From CAVVDY01 sp963815775 (GTDB lineage: Bacteria; Acidobacteriota; Terriglobia; Terriglobales; Acidobacteriaceae), in NCBI GenBank assembly GCA_963815775.1, contig CAWFIB010000021.1:186001-250000 (forward strand): a stretch of DNA of 64,000 nucleotides, given 5' to 3'. A program made the position numbers and the translations under genes. Under the pieces are notes generated by a model, which did not search any database, had not been told where the DNA came from, and saw nothing but the letters and a program-made list of their open reading frames with translations. This document shows positions 8,308-19,808 of the stretch, piece after piece (positions within the stretch are counted from its first letter, which is position 1; each line of letters begins with the position of its first letter).

Positions 8308-8457
8308 ACCGTTCCTCCTAATCCGAACTCGAGTGAGGCAATCAGTGGCCTACGAAAGGCCAATTGGACTTCGCACAGGAATGAACCCGTTCAAGCAACT
8401 TTCACGTCCTACTCACTGGCGACGTGACCAAGTCGCCCTTCTATAGGGCATCGTGAA

Positions 8458-8463
8458 GTATAA
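8458..8463 (-). promoter_or_regulatory. Possible -10 element of the second PEP-CTERM gene
   Basis: TATACTTCA on the minus strand lies 151 bp upstream of the ATG, matching the position in the paralogue. The two leaders also share GAACGGG, TGTGCGAA-TCCAATT, and GAGTTCGGATT just before the ribosome site. Confidence 0.4.
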
Positions 8464-8574
8464 CCCCTACCAATACAAGCTTTGCAAGACATTAATTAGA
8501 GTTTTTAGATATAGCATGTCTGATATGGCACTTTTACGGTAAGTAGCTATACTTTCATGAGGTTTCAGCTCGGC

Positions 8575-9111
8575 ATGGCGGAAATCTATACCATCGGTCA
8601 CTCAACCTGCAGCCTGGATGAATTGCTGGCAGCTCTCGCCGGGCATGGAATCGTGACGCTGGCGGACGTGCGCTCGTTTCCCATGTCGCGGAGGCTGCCC
8701 CACTTCAACCGCGAATTGCTGGAAGCCGGGCTGCCCCAGCACGGCATCACCTATGTCTGGATGAAGGAGCTGGGCGGGCGGCGCAAGAAGCTTCTCGATG
8801 AATCGCCAAACCTCGCACTGCGCAATGAGTCGTTCCGTAACTACGCGGATTACATGATGACGGATGAGTTCGCGCAGGGGATTGAGCGGCTGGTGCAGAT
8901 CGCCGGGCAGGGCAGGACGGCCTACATGTGCGCGGAGCGGGTCTACTTCCACTGTCATCGCATGCTGATCAGCGATTACCTGGTGGCGCTCGGGCATAGG
9001 GTGTTGCACATCGATGACGAGAAGCATGCGCCGCGCGAGCACAAACTCATGGCCGAGGCGCGGCTGGTGGACGGCAAGCTGGTGTATAACGGGGGGATTC
9101 TTCGCGGGTAA
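8575..9111 (+). CDS. DUF488 domain protein
   Basis: This 178-residue protein has typical DUF488 motifs: IYTIGHSTCSLDELL at the N-terminus, LADVRSFPMSRRLPHFN, the ELGGRRK motif, and YMCAERVYFHCHRMLISDYL with conserved Cys and His residues near the C-terminus. It is full length for the family, whose function is unknown; nucleic-acid or small-molecule roles have been suggested. The ATG at 8575 puts the start at the conserved IYTIGHS; the ATG six codons upstream (8557) is an alternative, and neither has a strong ribosome site. It stands alone. Confidence 0.85.
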   Translation: MAEIYTIGHSTCSLDELLAALAGHGIVTLADVRSFPMSRRLPHFNRELLEAGLPQHGITYVWMKELGGRRKKLLDESPNLALRNESFRNYADYMMTDEFAQGIERLVQIAGQGRTAYMCAERVYFHCHRMLISDYLVALGHRVLHIDDEKHAPREHKLMAEARLVDGKLVYNGGILRG

Positions 9112-9304
9112 CTGCGAAAAGGCGTTCGGAGGACACAGAGAAGATTCGGCTTGTCTTTCGCGCTCCGCACCAGTCGTCGCTATCGTGGAGAGTCGCGCGG
9201 GCAGCATCGAAAAGCTTTTCACCACAGCGACACGGAGGACGCGGAGGGGATCGGGCTTTTGCCTCCCACCCTTTCCCAGGACCAGGGAAAGGATTTCACG
9301 CCTC

Positions 9305-10213
9305 TCATCGCGACAGGAAATGGTTAAGCTGCTCCAGCACCTGCTCCGGTTTCTCGACCATCGGTGAATGGCCGGCGCCTTCAATCATCACCAGCTTCGC
9401 GCCGGGCACGCGCAGGAAGAGCTTTGCGTTCTCCGGCGGGACGATCGCGTCTTCGGAGCCGAAGATCGCCAGCAGCGGCGGTACAGGCTGGAGCGCCGCC
9501 AGCCGTTCATACGGCGGCTTGGTCGTGCGGTAGGCGATGCTGTCGTCGTGCGCCGAGCGAAACGCGGTGTAGGTGAGCTGCTTGAGATCGGCGACAAAGG
9601 CTTCGGGCACGGGGAAACCGGGAGCGAAGCCCTGTTGCAGGCCGTGGCGAAGGGCGTTGTCAGTTTCAAAGCGCGAGAGCAGTTGGCCGACCACCGGATC
9701 CATATAGAGATGCGTCAAGGGAGTGAATGTGGCCGCGGCGGTCGCCGGGCTATCGATGAGCACTATCCGGTCGATGCGCGCTGGATTTCGCTCGGCCAGA
9801 GCAGTGGCCACCTCGCCGCCCATGGAGTGGCCGATGATGGTGGCGCGCTCCACGCCCAGCTTGTCGAGCACCGCGGCCACCAGCGCCGCTTGTCGCTCGA
9901 TGCTATAGCCGCTGGCGGGGGCGGCGGTGCCTCCGTGGCCGATAAGGTCGATGCGGATGACGCGATGATCGGCGGCAAGCGCGGGAGCGATGGCGTCCCA
10001 CCAATCAATGGCCGCGCCAAAGCCGTGGATCAACACGATCGCCGGGCCCGTGCCTTGCACCCTGACGTTGGCCGGAACGACGTCGGTGTCCATGACCTGT
10101 CCGCCCTCACGGGCCTCCGCCGCGCGGGTGCGCAAGTCCACCAGACGCGTGTTGATAAGGAGGGCAACGGCGATGGCAACGAGAACGATAAGGATGGTCA
10201 GGGAGCGTTTCAT
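9305..10213 (-). CDS. Alpha/beta hydrolase, membrane-anchored or exported
   Basis: This 302-residue protein starts with one hydrophobic segment (residues 5-22, uncleaved anchor or signal). An alpha/beta hydrolase core follows: oxyanion motif LIHGFGAAIDWW (61-72), nucleophile elbow GHSMGG with Ser130, acid Asp255 in FGSEDAIVPP and His282 in GAGHSPMVEKPE. The triad is complete, so it should be active. The substrate cannot be named; esterase, epoxide hydrolase or C-C hydrolase are all possible. It has no operon partners. Confidence 0.88.
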   Translation of the reverse strand: MKRSLTILIVLVAIAVALLINTRLVDLRTRAAEAREGGQVMDTDVVPANVRVQGTGPAIVLIHGFGAAIDWWDAIAPALAADHRVIRIDLIGHGGTAAPASGYSIERQAALVAAVLDKLGVERATIIGHSMGGEVATALAERNPARIDRIVLIDSPATAAATFTPLTHLYMDPVVGQLLSRFETDNALRHGLQQGFAPGFPVPEAFVADLKQLTYTAFRSAHDDSIAYRTTKPPYERLAALQPVPPLLAIFGSEDAIVPPENAKLFLRVPGAKLVMIEGAGHSPMVEKPEQVLEQLNHFLSR

Positions 10214-10799
10214 AGCAGCACGCCCAAAAAATACTACACGAGGGCGGCTGACTCCAGTTCGCCGGACTTAGCTGTGTGACCTATTAGCTCGGCGTGATCG
10301 GCTGATGGCTACGTTGTCAGATCGCTGTTCGCCATTCGCCATTCGCTATTCGCCGGACATGGGCTTTCGGGGTTGTCACCTGGGGCTGGCTTCAGCCCGC
10401 GCTTAGGTACCTGATAACGTTCCGATAACGCGCTCAACTACAAAAAATCTGTTGAAGTGATCTTTTGTTTTCAATGCTATAGCGCATTTCCGTCCGCAAA
10501 ATCCTGAGCCCGTGAGGGTTACAGGCAAAGTCCAGATTTCAAAGAACTTAGTGGGACTCGTCCCGCTGGGACACGCTTCGCTGTCCTCGGAGGCAGTTTA
10601 TGGATCGCTGAAGTGACCTGCACGGGAAAAGCGTGGGGCAGAGGTTACGAAGGTGGTAGAGATTCCAGAAATGGGAATGCTCGGTGGAAGAGCGGGATGA
10701 GGCTCTTGAGGGCCCCTCATCCCGCCTGCTACCCGACTGCGGTGAAAGTCTGAGCCCGCAGCCGTTAGCTCCCTGGGGAAGTCCTGGGCTTGTGGCAGA
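10214..10799. other. Gene-free region with palindromes and one long hairpin
   Basis: No convincing ORF lies in this 586-bp stretch. It holds a GGGCTGGCTTCAGCCCGC palindrome (10384-10401), a GGGACTCGTCCC repeat (about 10554-10565), and a perfect 12-bp hairpin GCGGGATGAGG(G)/CCCTCATCCCGC (10691-10728) without a U-tract. I could not match it to 6S RNA, SRP RNA, RNase P RNA or tmRNA. Confidence 0.5.
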
Positions 10800-12050
10800 T
10801 CAGTTCGGTGTGATCATCCAGACCGTCCCGCAGCCCATCCCAGAGTTGCAATTGTTATCTCCGCCTGCGGCGGCCGAGCCGTAAAGATTGCCCTGTGCAT
10901 CGAGCACCAGCGGTCCCTGCGGATTTGCGCCGTCGCTGCCGCCGGTGAAGTCGTACACAGTTGAATATGCCCAGCCACTGCCGGCGAATGTCAGCTTGTA
11001 GACGGAACCATAACCGTTCGCTCCGCCGCGGCCCGATACTCCGTACAAATTGCCGTCGGTATCCATGACCAGGCCGGTGGCCACGTTCTGCGCCTGCCCG
11101 GGCAGGAAGTCGTACAGCCGAGTCACCGGCGAGTTGCCGCAGCCTGCAGGGGTTAGCTCGAAGGCGCTGCTCGGCTGCGCATCCCCGTTGGTAACTCCAT
11201 AGAGTTCTCCTGACCCGTCGAAGATCACATTGCCGATGGGCTTATTACCGTCTGTTCCATTGAAGCTGTGCAGAACACACTCGGCGTTGCCCGCCAGCGT
11301 AATCTGGTAGACAGTCCCCATGTCGTTGACACCGCCACCCAAGGTACTTCCGTAGAGTCTGCCGCCCGGGCCGAAGACAATGGGCCCTTCCGGCCATCGC
11401 CCGTCGGCAGGAGGTCCCCGGAAGACATGCACCGAGGTCTTCTTCCAGGTGCCGTCCAGGTTCTGGGCGGGCGAGAGTTCGTACACCTGCCCTGTATGCC
11501 CGCACATCTCGACCGTGGTGCCGTACAGATTCCCGGTGGAATCGAAGATGAGTCCGCCGTTGGTGCCCGCGCCGTCACACTGACCGAAGCGGTACAGGAT
11601 GGTTTTCTTCCAGACGATCTGCCTGCACCCCAAGTCTTTGCACATGGGACGAAGACGGAAGACAGAGCCATAACCGCCTTCGATCCCGCCGTCGAGCGTT
11701 GTCCCATAAAGCATGCCGCCGGCGCCAATGGTCAGCGGCGCGTTCGGAGACCATCCATCGGCGTTGCTCTGGAACTGATACAGCGTTCCCAACACCCACC
11801 CGTTGTTCGTGGGCGAGAGTTCGAATACGGTTCCGCATCCGGCATTATTCGGAACGGAACAGTTCTGGATGCCGCCCTCCGACGTGGTTCCGTAGAGGTT
11901 CGTCGCCTGGTCGATCGTCAGGGCGCCCGGGCCTAAGCCGTCGGTCCCTTCGAAGGTGTGCAACAGGTGGATTGTTTGAGCGTTGGCCAGCAGCGTGAGC
12001 ATAAGAAGCGTGGCCAGCACCAGCAGAGCTAACCTGATTTTGGCTTTCAT
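10800..12050 (-). CDS. Secreted GloVer-repeat protein (choice-of-anchor tandem repeat)
   Basis: The 416-residue product has a signal peptide (MKAKIRLALLVLATLLMLTLLANAQ). It then carries seven tandem repeats of about 50 residues built on NLYGTT-x-GG and GTVFELSP-type motifs (TNLYGTTSEGG, MLYGTTLDGG, NLYGTTVEMCG, RLYGSTLGGG, ELYGVTNGD, NLYGVSGRGG, NLYGSAAAGG). These are the GloVer repeats of secreted Acidobacteria and Verrucomicrobia proteins, which should form a beta-propeller-like structure. The protein ends at GTVWMITPN with no visible anchor, so it may be released. The ATG at 12050 has GTGAGG 9 nt upstream; a GTG five codons earlier is possible. The ligand is unknown. Confidence 0.88.
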   Translation of the reverse strand: MKAKIRLALLVLATLLMLTLLANAQTIHLLHTFEGTDGLGPGALTIDQATNLYGTTSEGGIQNCSVPNNAGCGTVFELSPTNNGWVLGTLYQFQSNADGWSPNAPLTIGAGGMLYGTTLDGGIEGGYGSVFRLRPMCKDLGCRQIVWKKTILYRFGQCDGAGTNGGLIFDSTGNLYGTTVEMCGHTGQVYELSPAQNLDGTWKKTSVHVFRGPPADGRWPEGPIVFGPGGRLYGSTLGGGVNDMGTVYQITLAGNAECVLHSFNGTDGNKPIGNVIFDGSGELYGVTNGDAQPSSAFELTPAGCGNSPVTRLYDFLPGQAQNVATGLVMDTDGNLYGVSGRGGANGYGSVYKLTFAGSGWAYSTVYDFTGGSDGANPQGPLVLDAQGNLYGSAAAGGDNNCNSGMGCGTVWMITPN

Positions 12051-12255
12051 GGATTTTTGCCTCACCCTTTTCTTGGCAGTTGAATTTGCCTGCGGATGCG
12101 AGGAGTGTCGGGCGGAAGGGCGAAACCGTCGATGTGCTACCGATGATTTAGGGATGACTTCTGGCTAATCTAGCTAATTGGCTAGAAACAAGCCATTTAG
12201 CTTGCTTGTCCGGAGCTGTGACCAGTAGTAGTATCGACGCATTTATCGAGAAGCG

Positions 12256-15954
<3,699 letters not shown>

Positions 15955-15987
15955 AGTGTCGAGTTCCTTGATGGCGCCTGTTATTCT

Positions 15988-16281
15988 GTGCGGGAGCCAT
16001 GGACTGCAACAGTGTTCGCTACTCCCCGGCATGGGATCGAGCGAATGTTTCAACGCAGCATCCCGCCCGATGAAGTGTCCGAGTGCATCCGCTTGGGAGA
16101 GGTTATCGCAAGCTATCCTGAGGATCCGCCCTATCCCAGCGCGCTGTTGTTGGGATTTGTCAAAGGTTTACCGCTCCATGTGCTGGTGGCTCGGGAAGAC
16201 GAAACCGCAGACTGTTACGTGGTGACGGTGTATCGGCCCGACCCGGCGTTGTGGGACGATGCTTTTAGGACAAGGAGATAA
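15988..16281 (+). CDS. DUF4258 protein, apparently frameshifted near its start
   Basis: The 97-codon frame carries a DUF4258 signature: ERMFQRSIPPDEVSECIRLG, then EVIASYPEDPPYPSALLLG, LPLHVLVARE and VVTVYRPDPALWDD. DUF4258 proteins often sit beside PIN-type or HicB-type toxin-antitoxin genes, as here. The GTG at 15988 gives an odd N-terminus. The expected start (MDCNSVRYS, from the ATG at 15999) lies in another frame and would join RHGIERMF if one C were removed from the CCCC run at 16024-16027. This is either a real frameshift or a sequencing error. The function of the family is unknown. Confidence 0.6.
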   Translation: MREPWTATVFATPRHGIERMFQRSIPPDEVSECIRLGEVIASYPEDPPYPSALLLGFVKGLPLHVLVAREDETADCYVVTVYRPDPALWDDAFRTRR

Positions 16282-16290
16282 GTCCATCAA

Positions 16291-16662
16291 GTGTGTGCTG
16301 TGAATGCGGTGATGCGGTTGATTGCGAATCGCCGCCTCGTAGCCTTGGCGACACCTCCGCTGTTTCTGGAGTACGAAGAAGTCCTGTTGCGTCCGGAGCA
16401 GCGCCTGGTGCACGGACTGGCTCCAGAGCAGGTCGAGGAGTTCCTGGCGGAGTTTGCGGCCCTGATCGAGCCGGTCGAGCTGCATTTCCGCTGGCGGCCG
16501 CAGTCGCCGGACACGAATGATGAGATGGTGATTGAAGCGGCAGTCAATGGCAGAGCCGATGCCCTTGTCACCTACAATGTGAAAGATTTTGTTCTGCCGT
16601 GCAAACGCTTTGGCATTGCCGTCCTCACGCCGGCAGACGTCTTAAAGAAGGTGAAGCCGTGA
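16291..16662 (+). pseudogene. PIN-family toxin lacking its N-terminus
   Basis: The 123-codon frame matches the PIN family often called putative toxin-antitoxin system toxin component: LIANRRLVALATPPLFLEYE, VLLRPEQR, PDTNDEMVIEAAVNGRADAL, then VTYNVKDF. The first beta-strand with the catalytic Asp (VLDTNVLVAALRS type) is missing. KCVL is still encoded just upstream (16289-16300) in another frame and runs straight into NAVMRLIANRR, as if about 50 bp were deleted. The stop overlaps the antitoxin start (GTGA). With one catalytic Asp absent it should be inactive. The order toxin-then-antitoxin is unusual but known. Confidence 0.65.
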
Positions 16663-16907
16663 GTAAAGCAACTTATCCTTTGAAGCTACCTCTATCGGTC
16701 AAGAAGGCGGCGCAGCGGCTGGCTAAAGAAGATGGCGTCTCCTTGAACCAGTGGATTGCGGTCGCGGTGGCGGAGAAAGTTGGCACCGTCGAAACGGCGG
16801 CTGTGTTCTTCCAGCGGCGTGCGGGAAAGGCCACCGGTGCCGGCCTGGCGAAGTTTCTGCGCAGTGCGCCCAAGGTCCGCCCGGAGCCAGAGGATGCAAT
16901 GCGCTAG
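16659..16907 (+). CDS. HicB/Arc-like antitoxin
   Basis: This 82-residue protein starts with GTG at 16659, overlapping the toxin stop by 3 bases. It has the ribbon-helix-helix-like sequence YPLKLPLSVKKAAQRLAKED followed by GVSLNQWIAVAVAEKVG, typical of HicB-family antitoxins (toxin-antitoxin system HicB family antitoxin). The C-terminal tail is basic and Pro-rich. As its PIN partner is truncated, it may persist as a lone antitoxin or DNA-binding regulator. Confidence 0.75.
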   Translation: MSKATYPLKLPLSVKKAAQRLAKEDGVSLNQWIAVAVAEKVGTVETAAVFFQRRAGKATGAGLAKFLRSAPKVRPEPEDAMR

Positions 16908-16919
16908 ACTAGCGCCGAG

Positions 16920-17084
16920 GTGATGATGGGCGACAAGGACGCGGCGCGCAAGTCGTATCAGGACTTTCTCACGCTCTGGAAAGATGCGGATCCCGACATT
17001 CCCATCTACCAGCAGGCCAAAGCAGAGTATGCGAAGTTGGTGAAGAGCTCTCAGCTATTAGCCATCAGCCATTGGCAAAACTAG
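16920..17084 (+). pseudogene. Orphan 3' fragment of a kinase/TPR gene
   Basis: This 54-codon open fragment starts at a GTG and ends at a TAG. It repeats the C-terminal segment of the upstream kinase gene almost exactly (MMGDKDAARKSYQDFLTLWK, then DPDIPIYQQAKAEYAKL). The domain start is absent. It shows that the toxin-antitoxin genes were inserted into, or captured between, two copies of this 3' end. Confidence 0.75.
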
Positions 17085-17360
17085 TTGTCGGTGGCCAGTT
17101 GTCGGTTGTCAGGAAAGCGAGAGCGGATCCCTCGTCCGCCACGGCGTGCTGGCAAAACGAAAGAAACGAACAGCAGGTCCTTCACTACGTTCAGGATGAC
17201 AAACGAAAAAAGTAAGGGAAGAGCCAAAAGCGAAGAGCGGGTCCGCCACCCGGCACCAATCCAGTAAACGCAATTAGGTGGGGCTGTTCTCGAATCGGCA
17301 CAATTCCTCGTCCCGGAATGACCGCCCAATTAACTTTTCCACGAAAGTGCACTTTTCCCC

Positions 17361-17388
17361 TTGACACAAAAATGTTTGGGCGTACCAT
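17361..17388 (+). promoter_or_regulatory. Sigma-70-type promoter of the dcw cluster
   Basis: A perfect TTGACA (17361-17366) is followed after 16 bp by TACCAT (17383-17388), a 4/6 match to TATAAT. It lies directly before the MraZ boxes, so transcription would start near 17395. Confidence 0.65.
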
Positions 17389-17395
17389 ACGTGTC

Positions 17396-17426
17396 AAGTG
17401 GTAAGAAGTGGGAGAGAGTGGTAAAG
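17396..17426 (+). promoter_or_regulatory. MraZ operator (three direct repeats)
   Basis: Three copies of AGTGG(T/G)A occur at 17397, 17407 and 17417 with an exact 10-bp period (AAGTGGTAAG, AAGTGGGAGA, GAGTGGTAAA). MraZ is known to bind short TGGG/GTGG repeats spaced 10 bp apart upstream of its own gene. Position next to the promoter fits autoregulation of the cluster. Confidence 0.8.
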
Positions 17427-17593
17427 CTGATCAGCAAATTGCCGATCAGCTAAGCAGCAGCGGAACCGCTCTCGTGGATGCTGTCGGTTCTACATGGTTC
17501 CTTTCGCCCAACGCGACTCGCAACCAGATCGCAGCCGCCACATGGAATGGCAAGCCGCAGTGAGCTCCCTCCCAGAGAAAGACGTCAGCGCCG

Positions 17594-18031
17594 ATGTTTC
17601 GCGGCACGCACTTAACCCGGCTGGACGACAAAGGGCGCCTCAAGGTGCCGGCGGACTTCAAGCGTCTGCTGGACGAGCGCTATGGTGCTCAGTTTTACAT
17701 CACGAGCTGGGACGGCAGAAGTGCCAAACTTTATCCCATGGAAGAGTGGGAGGCGATCGAGCGCAAGCTGGCGAACCTTTCCAACTTCCATCCCACCAAA
17801 CAGAAGTTGCTGAAGCGCACCAGTTTTTACGGGCAGACGGTGGAGTTCGACGGACAAGGGCGTCTGCTGCTGCCACAGATCATTCGCGAGTCTGCGGACC
17901 TGAAGGGTGAAGTGGCGGTCAGCGGGCGGTTGACTTATCTGGAAGTAGAGAACGCGGAGGCACTCCGTAAGGAAGTGCAGGAGCCGTTTACCACTGAGGA
18001 TGAAGAGATCCTGGGCGGTTTGGGGATTTAG
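17594..18031 (+). CDS. mraZ: Transcriptional regulator MraZ
   Basis: This 145-residue protein has two SpoVT/AbrB-like half-domains: FRGTHLTRLDDKGRLKVPAD at the N-terminus and QTVEFDGQGRLLLPQIIRE from about residue 78. Each has the DxxGR motif that forms the DNA-binding ring. Length matches the family. It is the first gene of the dcw cluster and very likely represses the cluster through the GTGG boxes just upstream. rsmH follows after 38 bp. The ATG gives the conserved MFRG start. Confidence 0.97.
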   Translation: MFRGTHLTRLDDKGRLKVPADFKRLLDERYGAQFYITSWDGRSAKLYPMEEWEAIERKLANLSNFHPTKQKLLKRTSFYGQTVEFDGQGRLLLPQIIRESADLKGEVAVSGRLTYLEVENAEALRKEVQEPFTTEDEEILGGLGI

Positions 18032-18069
18032 CGCAGCGGGTTCCATTCGCGATCGGCAGTCGGGAGTGA

Positions 18070-19026
18070 ATGGACAACAAGTTTCGAGAAACGGGCAGCC
18101 CTCCAGAGGGCAGGCATGGCGGAAGGGAATTTGGCCATGTCCCGGTTCTTTTACAACCGGCGATCGAATTTCTGGCCGTGCAGCGTGGCGGCACCTATAT
18201 CGACGCAACCCTGGGCCTGGGCGGGCACAGTTGGGAAATCGCAAAACGCCTCGGCGCAGCGGGTCGTTTGATTGGCTTCGATAAGGACCCGGCCGCGCTG
18301 GAGCGGGCGCGTGAGCGGCTGATGTCGCCTCCCACAGAGTGGGAGTCGGAGTGGCCGAGCATCGAGCTGGTGCATGCCTCGTTTGCGGAAGTGGCGCAGC
18401 ATGTGGCGGCGGGCTCGGCGGACGGGCTGCTGGCTGACCTGGGCGTCAGCTCCATGCAGTTGGAAGACGCGGCGCGCGGATTCAGTTTTCAGGCCGAGGG
18501 CCCACTGGACATGCGGATGAATCCGCAGGCGGGGCTGACGGCCGAACAAGTGGTAAACCGCTTCGACGAGCGCAAGCTGGCCGACGCGATTTACGAATTC
18601 GGTGAGGAAAGGAGGTCGCGGAGAATCGCCAGAGCCATTGTTCGGGCGCGGCCGGTAACGACCACGGCGCAGCTTGCGCGGGTCATATCGGCTGCGGCCC
18701 GGCCAATGAACCAGGCTGAGCGGCGTATTCATCCGGCGACACGGACCTTTCAGGCTCTCCGAATTCTAGTGAACCGTGAACTTGAGGACCTGCAGGCGTT
18801 GCTTCGTGCGGAGGCCGCGCCGCGGGTCCTGAGGGCAGGCGGAAGGCTGGTGGTGATCAGCTTCCACTCGCTGGAAGACCGCATTGTGAAAGATGGGTTA
18901 CGAGATGGCGCGCGCGACGGTATTTACCGGCTGTTAACCAAGAAGCCGGTGACGGCGGACGCGGCAGAGATCGATCGCAATCCGCGCTCGCGCAGCGCCA
19001 AGCTGCGGGCAGCGGAGAGGTTATAA
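18070..19026 (+). CDS. rsmH: 16S rRNA (cytosine1402-N4)-methyltransferase
   Basis: This 318-residue MraW/RsmH enzyme uses SAM to methylate N4 of C1402 in the 16S rRNA P-site. Visible motifs: GHVPVLLQPAIEFL, the SAM loop DATLGLGGHSWEI, GFDKDPAAL, LADLGVSSMQLE, FSFQAEGPLDMRMN, and the C-terminal VISFHSLEDRIVK, followed by NPRSRSAKLRAAER. Full length. The N-terminal 20 residues are more variable, so the ATG at 18070 is likely but not certain. It is the usual second gene of the cluster. Confidence 0.97.
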   Translation: MDNKFRETGSPPEGRHGGREFGHVPVLLQPAIEFLAVQRGGTYIDATLGLGGHSWEIAKRLGAAGRLIGFDKDPAALERARERLMSPPTEWESEWPSIELVHASFAEVAQHVAAGSADGLLADLGVSSMQLEDAARGFSFQAEGPLDMRMNPQAGLTAEQVVNRFDERKLADAIYEFGEERRSRRIARAIVRARPVTTTAQLARVISAAARPMNQAERRIHPATRTFQALRILVNRELEDLQALLRAEAAPRVLRAGGRLVVISFHSLEDRIVKDGLRDGARDGIYRLLTKKPVTADAAEIDRNPRSRSAKLRAAERL

Positions 19027-19101
19027 GAGAGTTTCGAAAGTTTTGCACATTTTCCGCAGAGATATTCACAGGCTCTGTGACACAAAGTAGGAGAAGCCGA
19101 A

Positions 19102-19596
19102 ATGGCAGCCGGAGTTCTGTATCCCACTATGACAATGTCGGAGCCCGATGGGGCGAGCCAGCCGGCCATGCAGCCGGTGGGCACGTTCATCGGCACACCG
19201 GAAATCTACTTCGCCAAGCGCATTGACAATTCGCGAGTGATGAAAGTGGTCGATCCCCAGCGGCGGCGGGAGCTGGGCTCCTTCGCGATCATGTTGAGCG
19301 TGCTGCTGGTTTTGACGATGGTCTATGTCTGGCAACACTTCAGCGCCATCGAGTATGGGTACAAGATCGAGCAGCTCAAGTCGGAGCGCGACTCGATTGT
19401 GGAATCGAACCGCGCACTGAAACTGGAGGTGTCGTCGTTGCGCGACCTGTCCCGCATCGACACCCTGGCGCGGCAGATGGGTATGGGCCCCCCGACTGTA
19501 GGACAGGTGGAAGTGATGGAAACCAGCGGCAACGACTCCAGCGCCCCGGTGATGGCGAAGGTCAACGGGATCATGGTGGTGTCGGCCGTACAGTAG
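19102..19596 (+). CDS. ftsL: Cell division protein FtsL-like
   Basis: This 164-residue bitopic protein has a cytoplasmic N-terminus of about 60 residues, one membrane helix (about 60-80; FAIMLSVLLVLTMVYVW) and a periplasmic leucine-zipper-like coiled coil (IEQLKSERDSIVESNRALKL). LARQMGMGPP follows, a motif typical of FtsL/DivIC proteins. The position between rsmH and ftsI is that of ftsL, whose product helps recruit FtsW and FtsI. It is longer at the N-terminus than proteobacterial FtsL. The ATG has GTAGGAG upstream. Sequence identity alone would not prove the assignment; gene order does most of the work. Confidence 0.8.
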   Translation: MAAGVLYPTMTMSEPDGASQPAMQPVGTFIGTPEIYFAKRIDNSRVMKVVDPQRRRELGSFAIMLSVLLVLTMVYVWQHFSAIEYGYKIEQLKSERDSIVESNRALKLEVSSLRDLSRIDTLARQMGMGPPTVGQVEVMETSGNDSSAPVMAKVNGIMVVSAVQ

Positions 19597-19623
19597 GGAG
19601 CACGCGCTTTATAGGTTGTAAGT

Positions 19624-19652
19624 AGCTGTCCCACACTGTGGGACAGCTTTTT
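19624..19652 (+). terminator. Rho-independent terminator between ftsL and ftsI
   Basis: AGCTGTCCCACA (19624-19635) is complementary to TGTGGGACAGCT (19637-19648), so allowing for the loop the stem is about 10 bp; it ends in TTTTT. It is 28 bp past the ftsL stop and should end or attenuate transcription from the mraZ promoter. Confidence 0.85.
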
Positions 19653-19671
19653 GCCGCCTTAGAGCAGCAGG

Positions 19672-19760
19672 AGGTCCCTCGATGGCTAAAGCCATCTCGG
19701 GATAACAAACGAATAGAAGGGCGCCGCGGCCCGGCTGAAGCCGTGCCCCTTCAAAGCAGG
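19672..19760. repeat. Composite palindromic repeat within the dcw cluster
   Basis: AGGTCCCTCGATGGCTAAAG continuing into CCATCTCGGGATAAC is followed by GGCCCGGCTGAAGCCGTGCC and CCTTCAAAGC. It has the same modules as the copies at 6.4 and 39.6 kb. Confidence 0.7.
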
Positions 19761-19808
19761 GGAGTGGCTGAGTGCCACAAACTGCCTCAGGTCTAAGTAG
19801 AGTTCGGC

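Larger units (their letters stand above)
17085..17593. other. Gene-free region and 5' leader of the dcw cluster
   Basis: The first part contains a degenerate copy of the AGGTCCTTCACTACGTTCAGG-type repeat (17176-17201). The second part holds the mraZ promoter and operator, followed by a leader of about 170-200 nt. The leader has a 7-bp hairpin GCTGATC/GATCAGC (17426-17450) and no ORF. Confidence 0.6.

Noticed and set aside
10440..10800. Structured RNA such as 6S or RNase P RNA
   Set aside because: Could not find the conserved cores of any known RNA; only one hairpin is clear.
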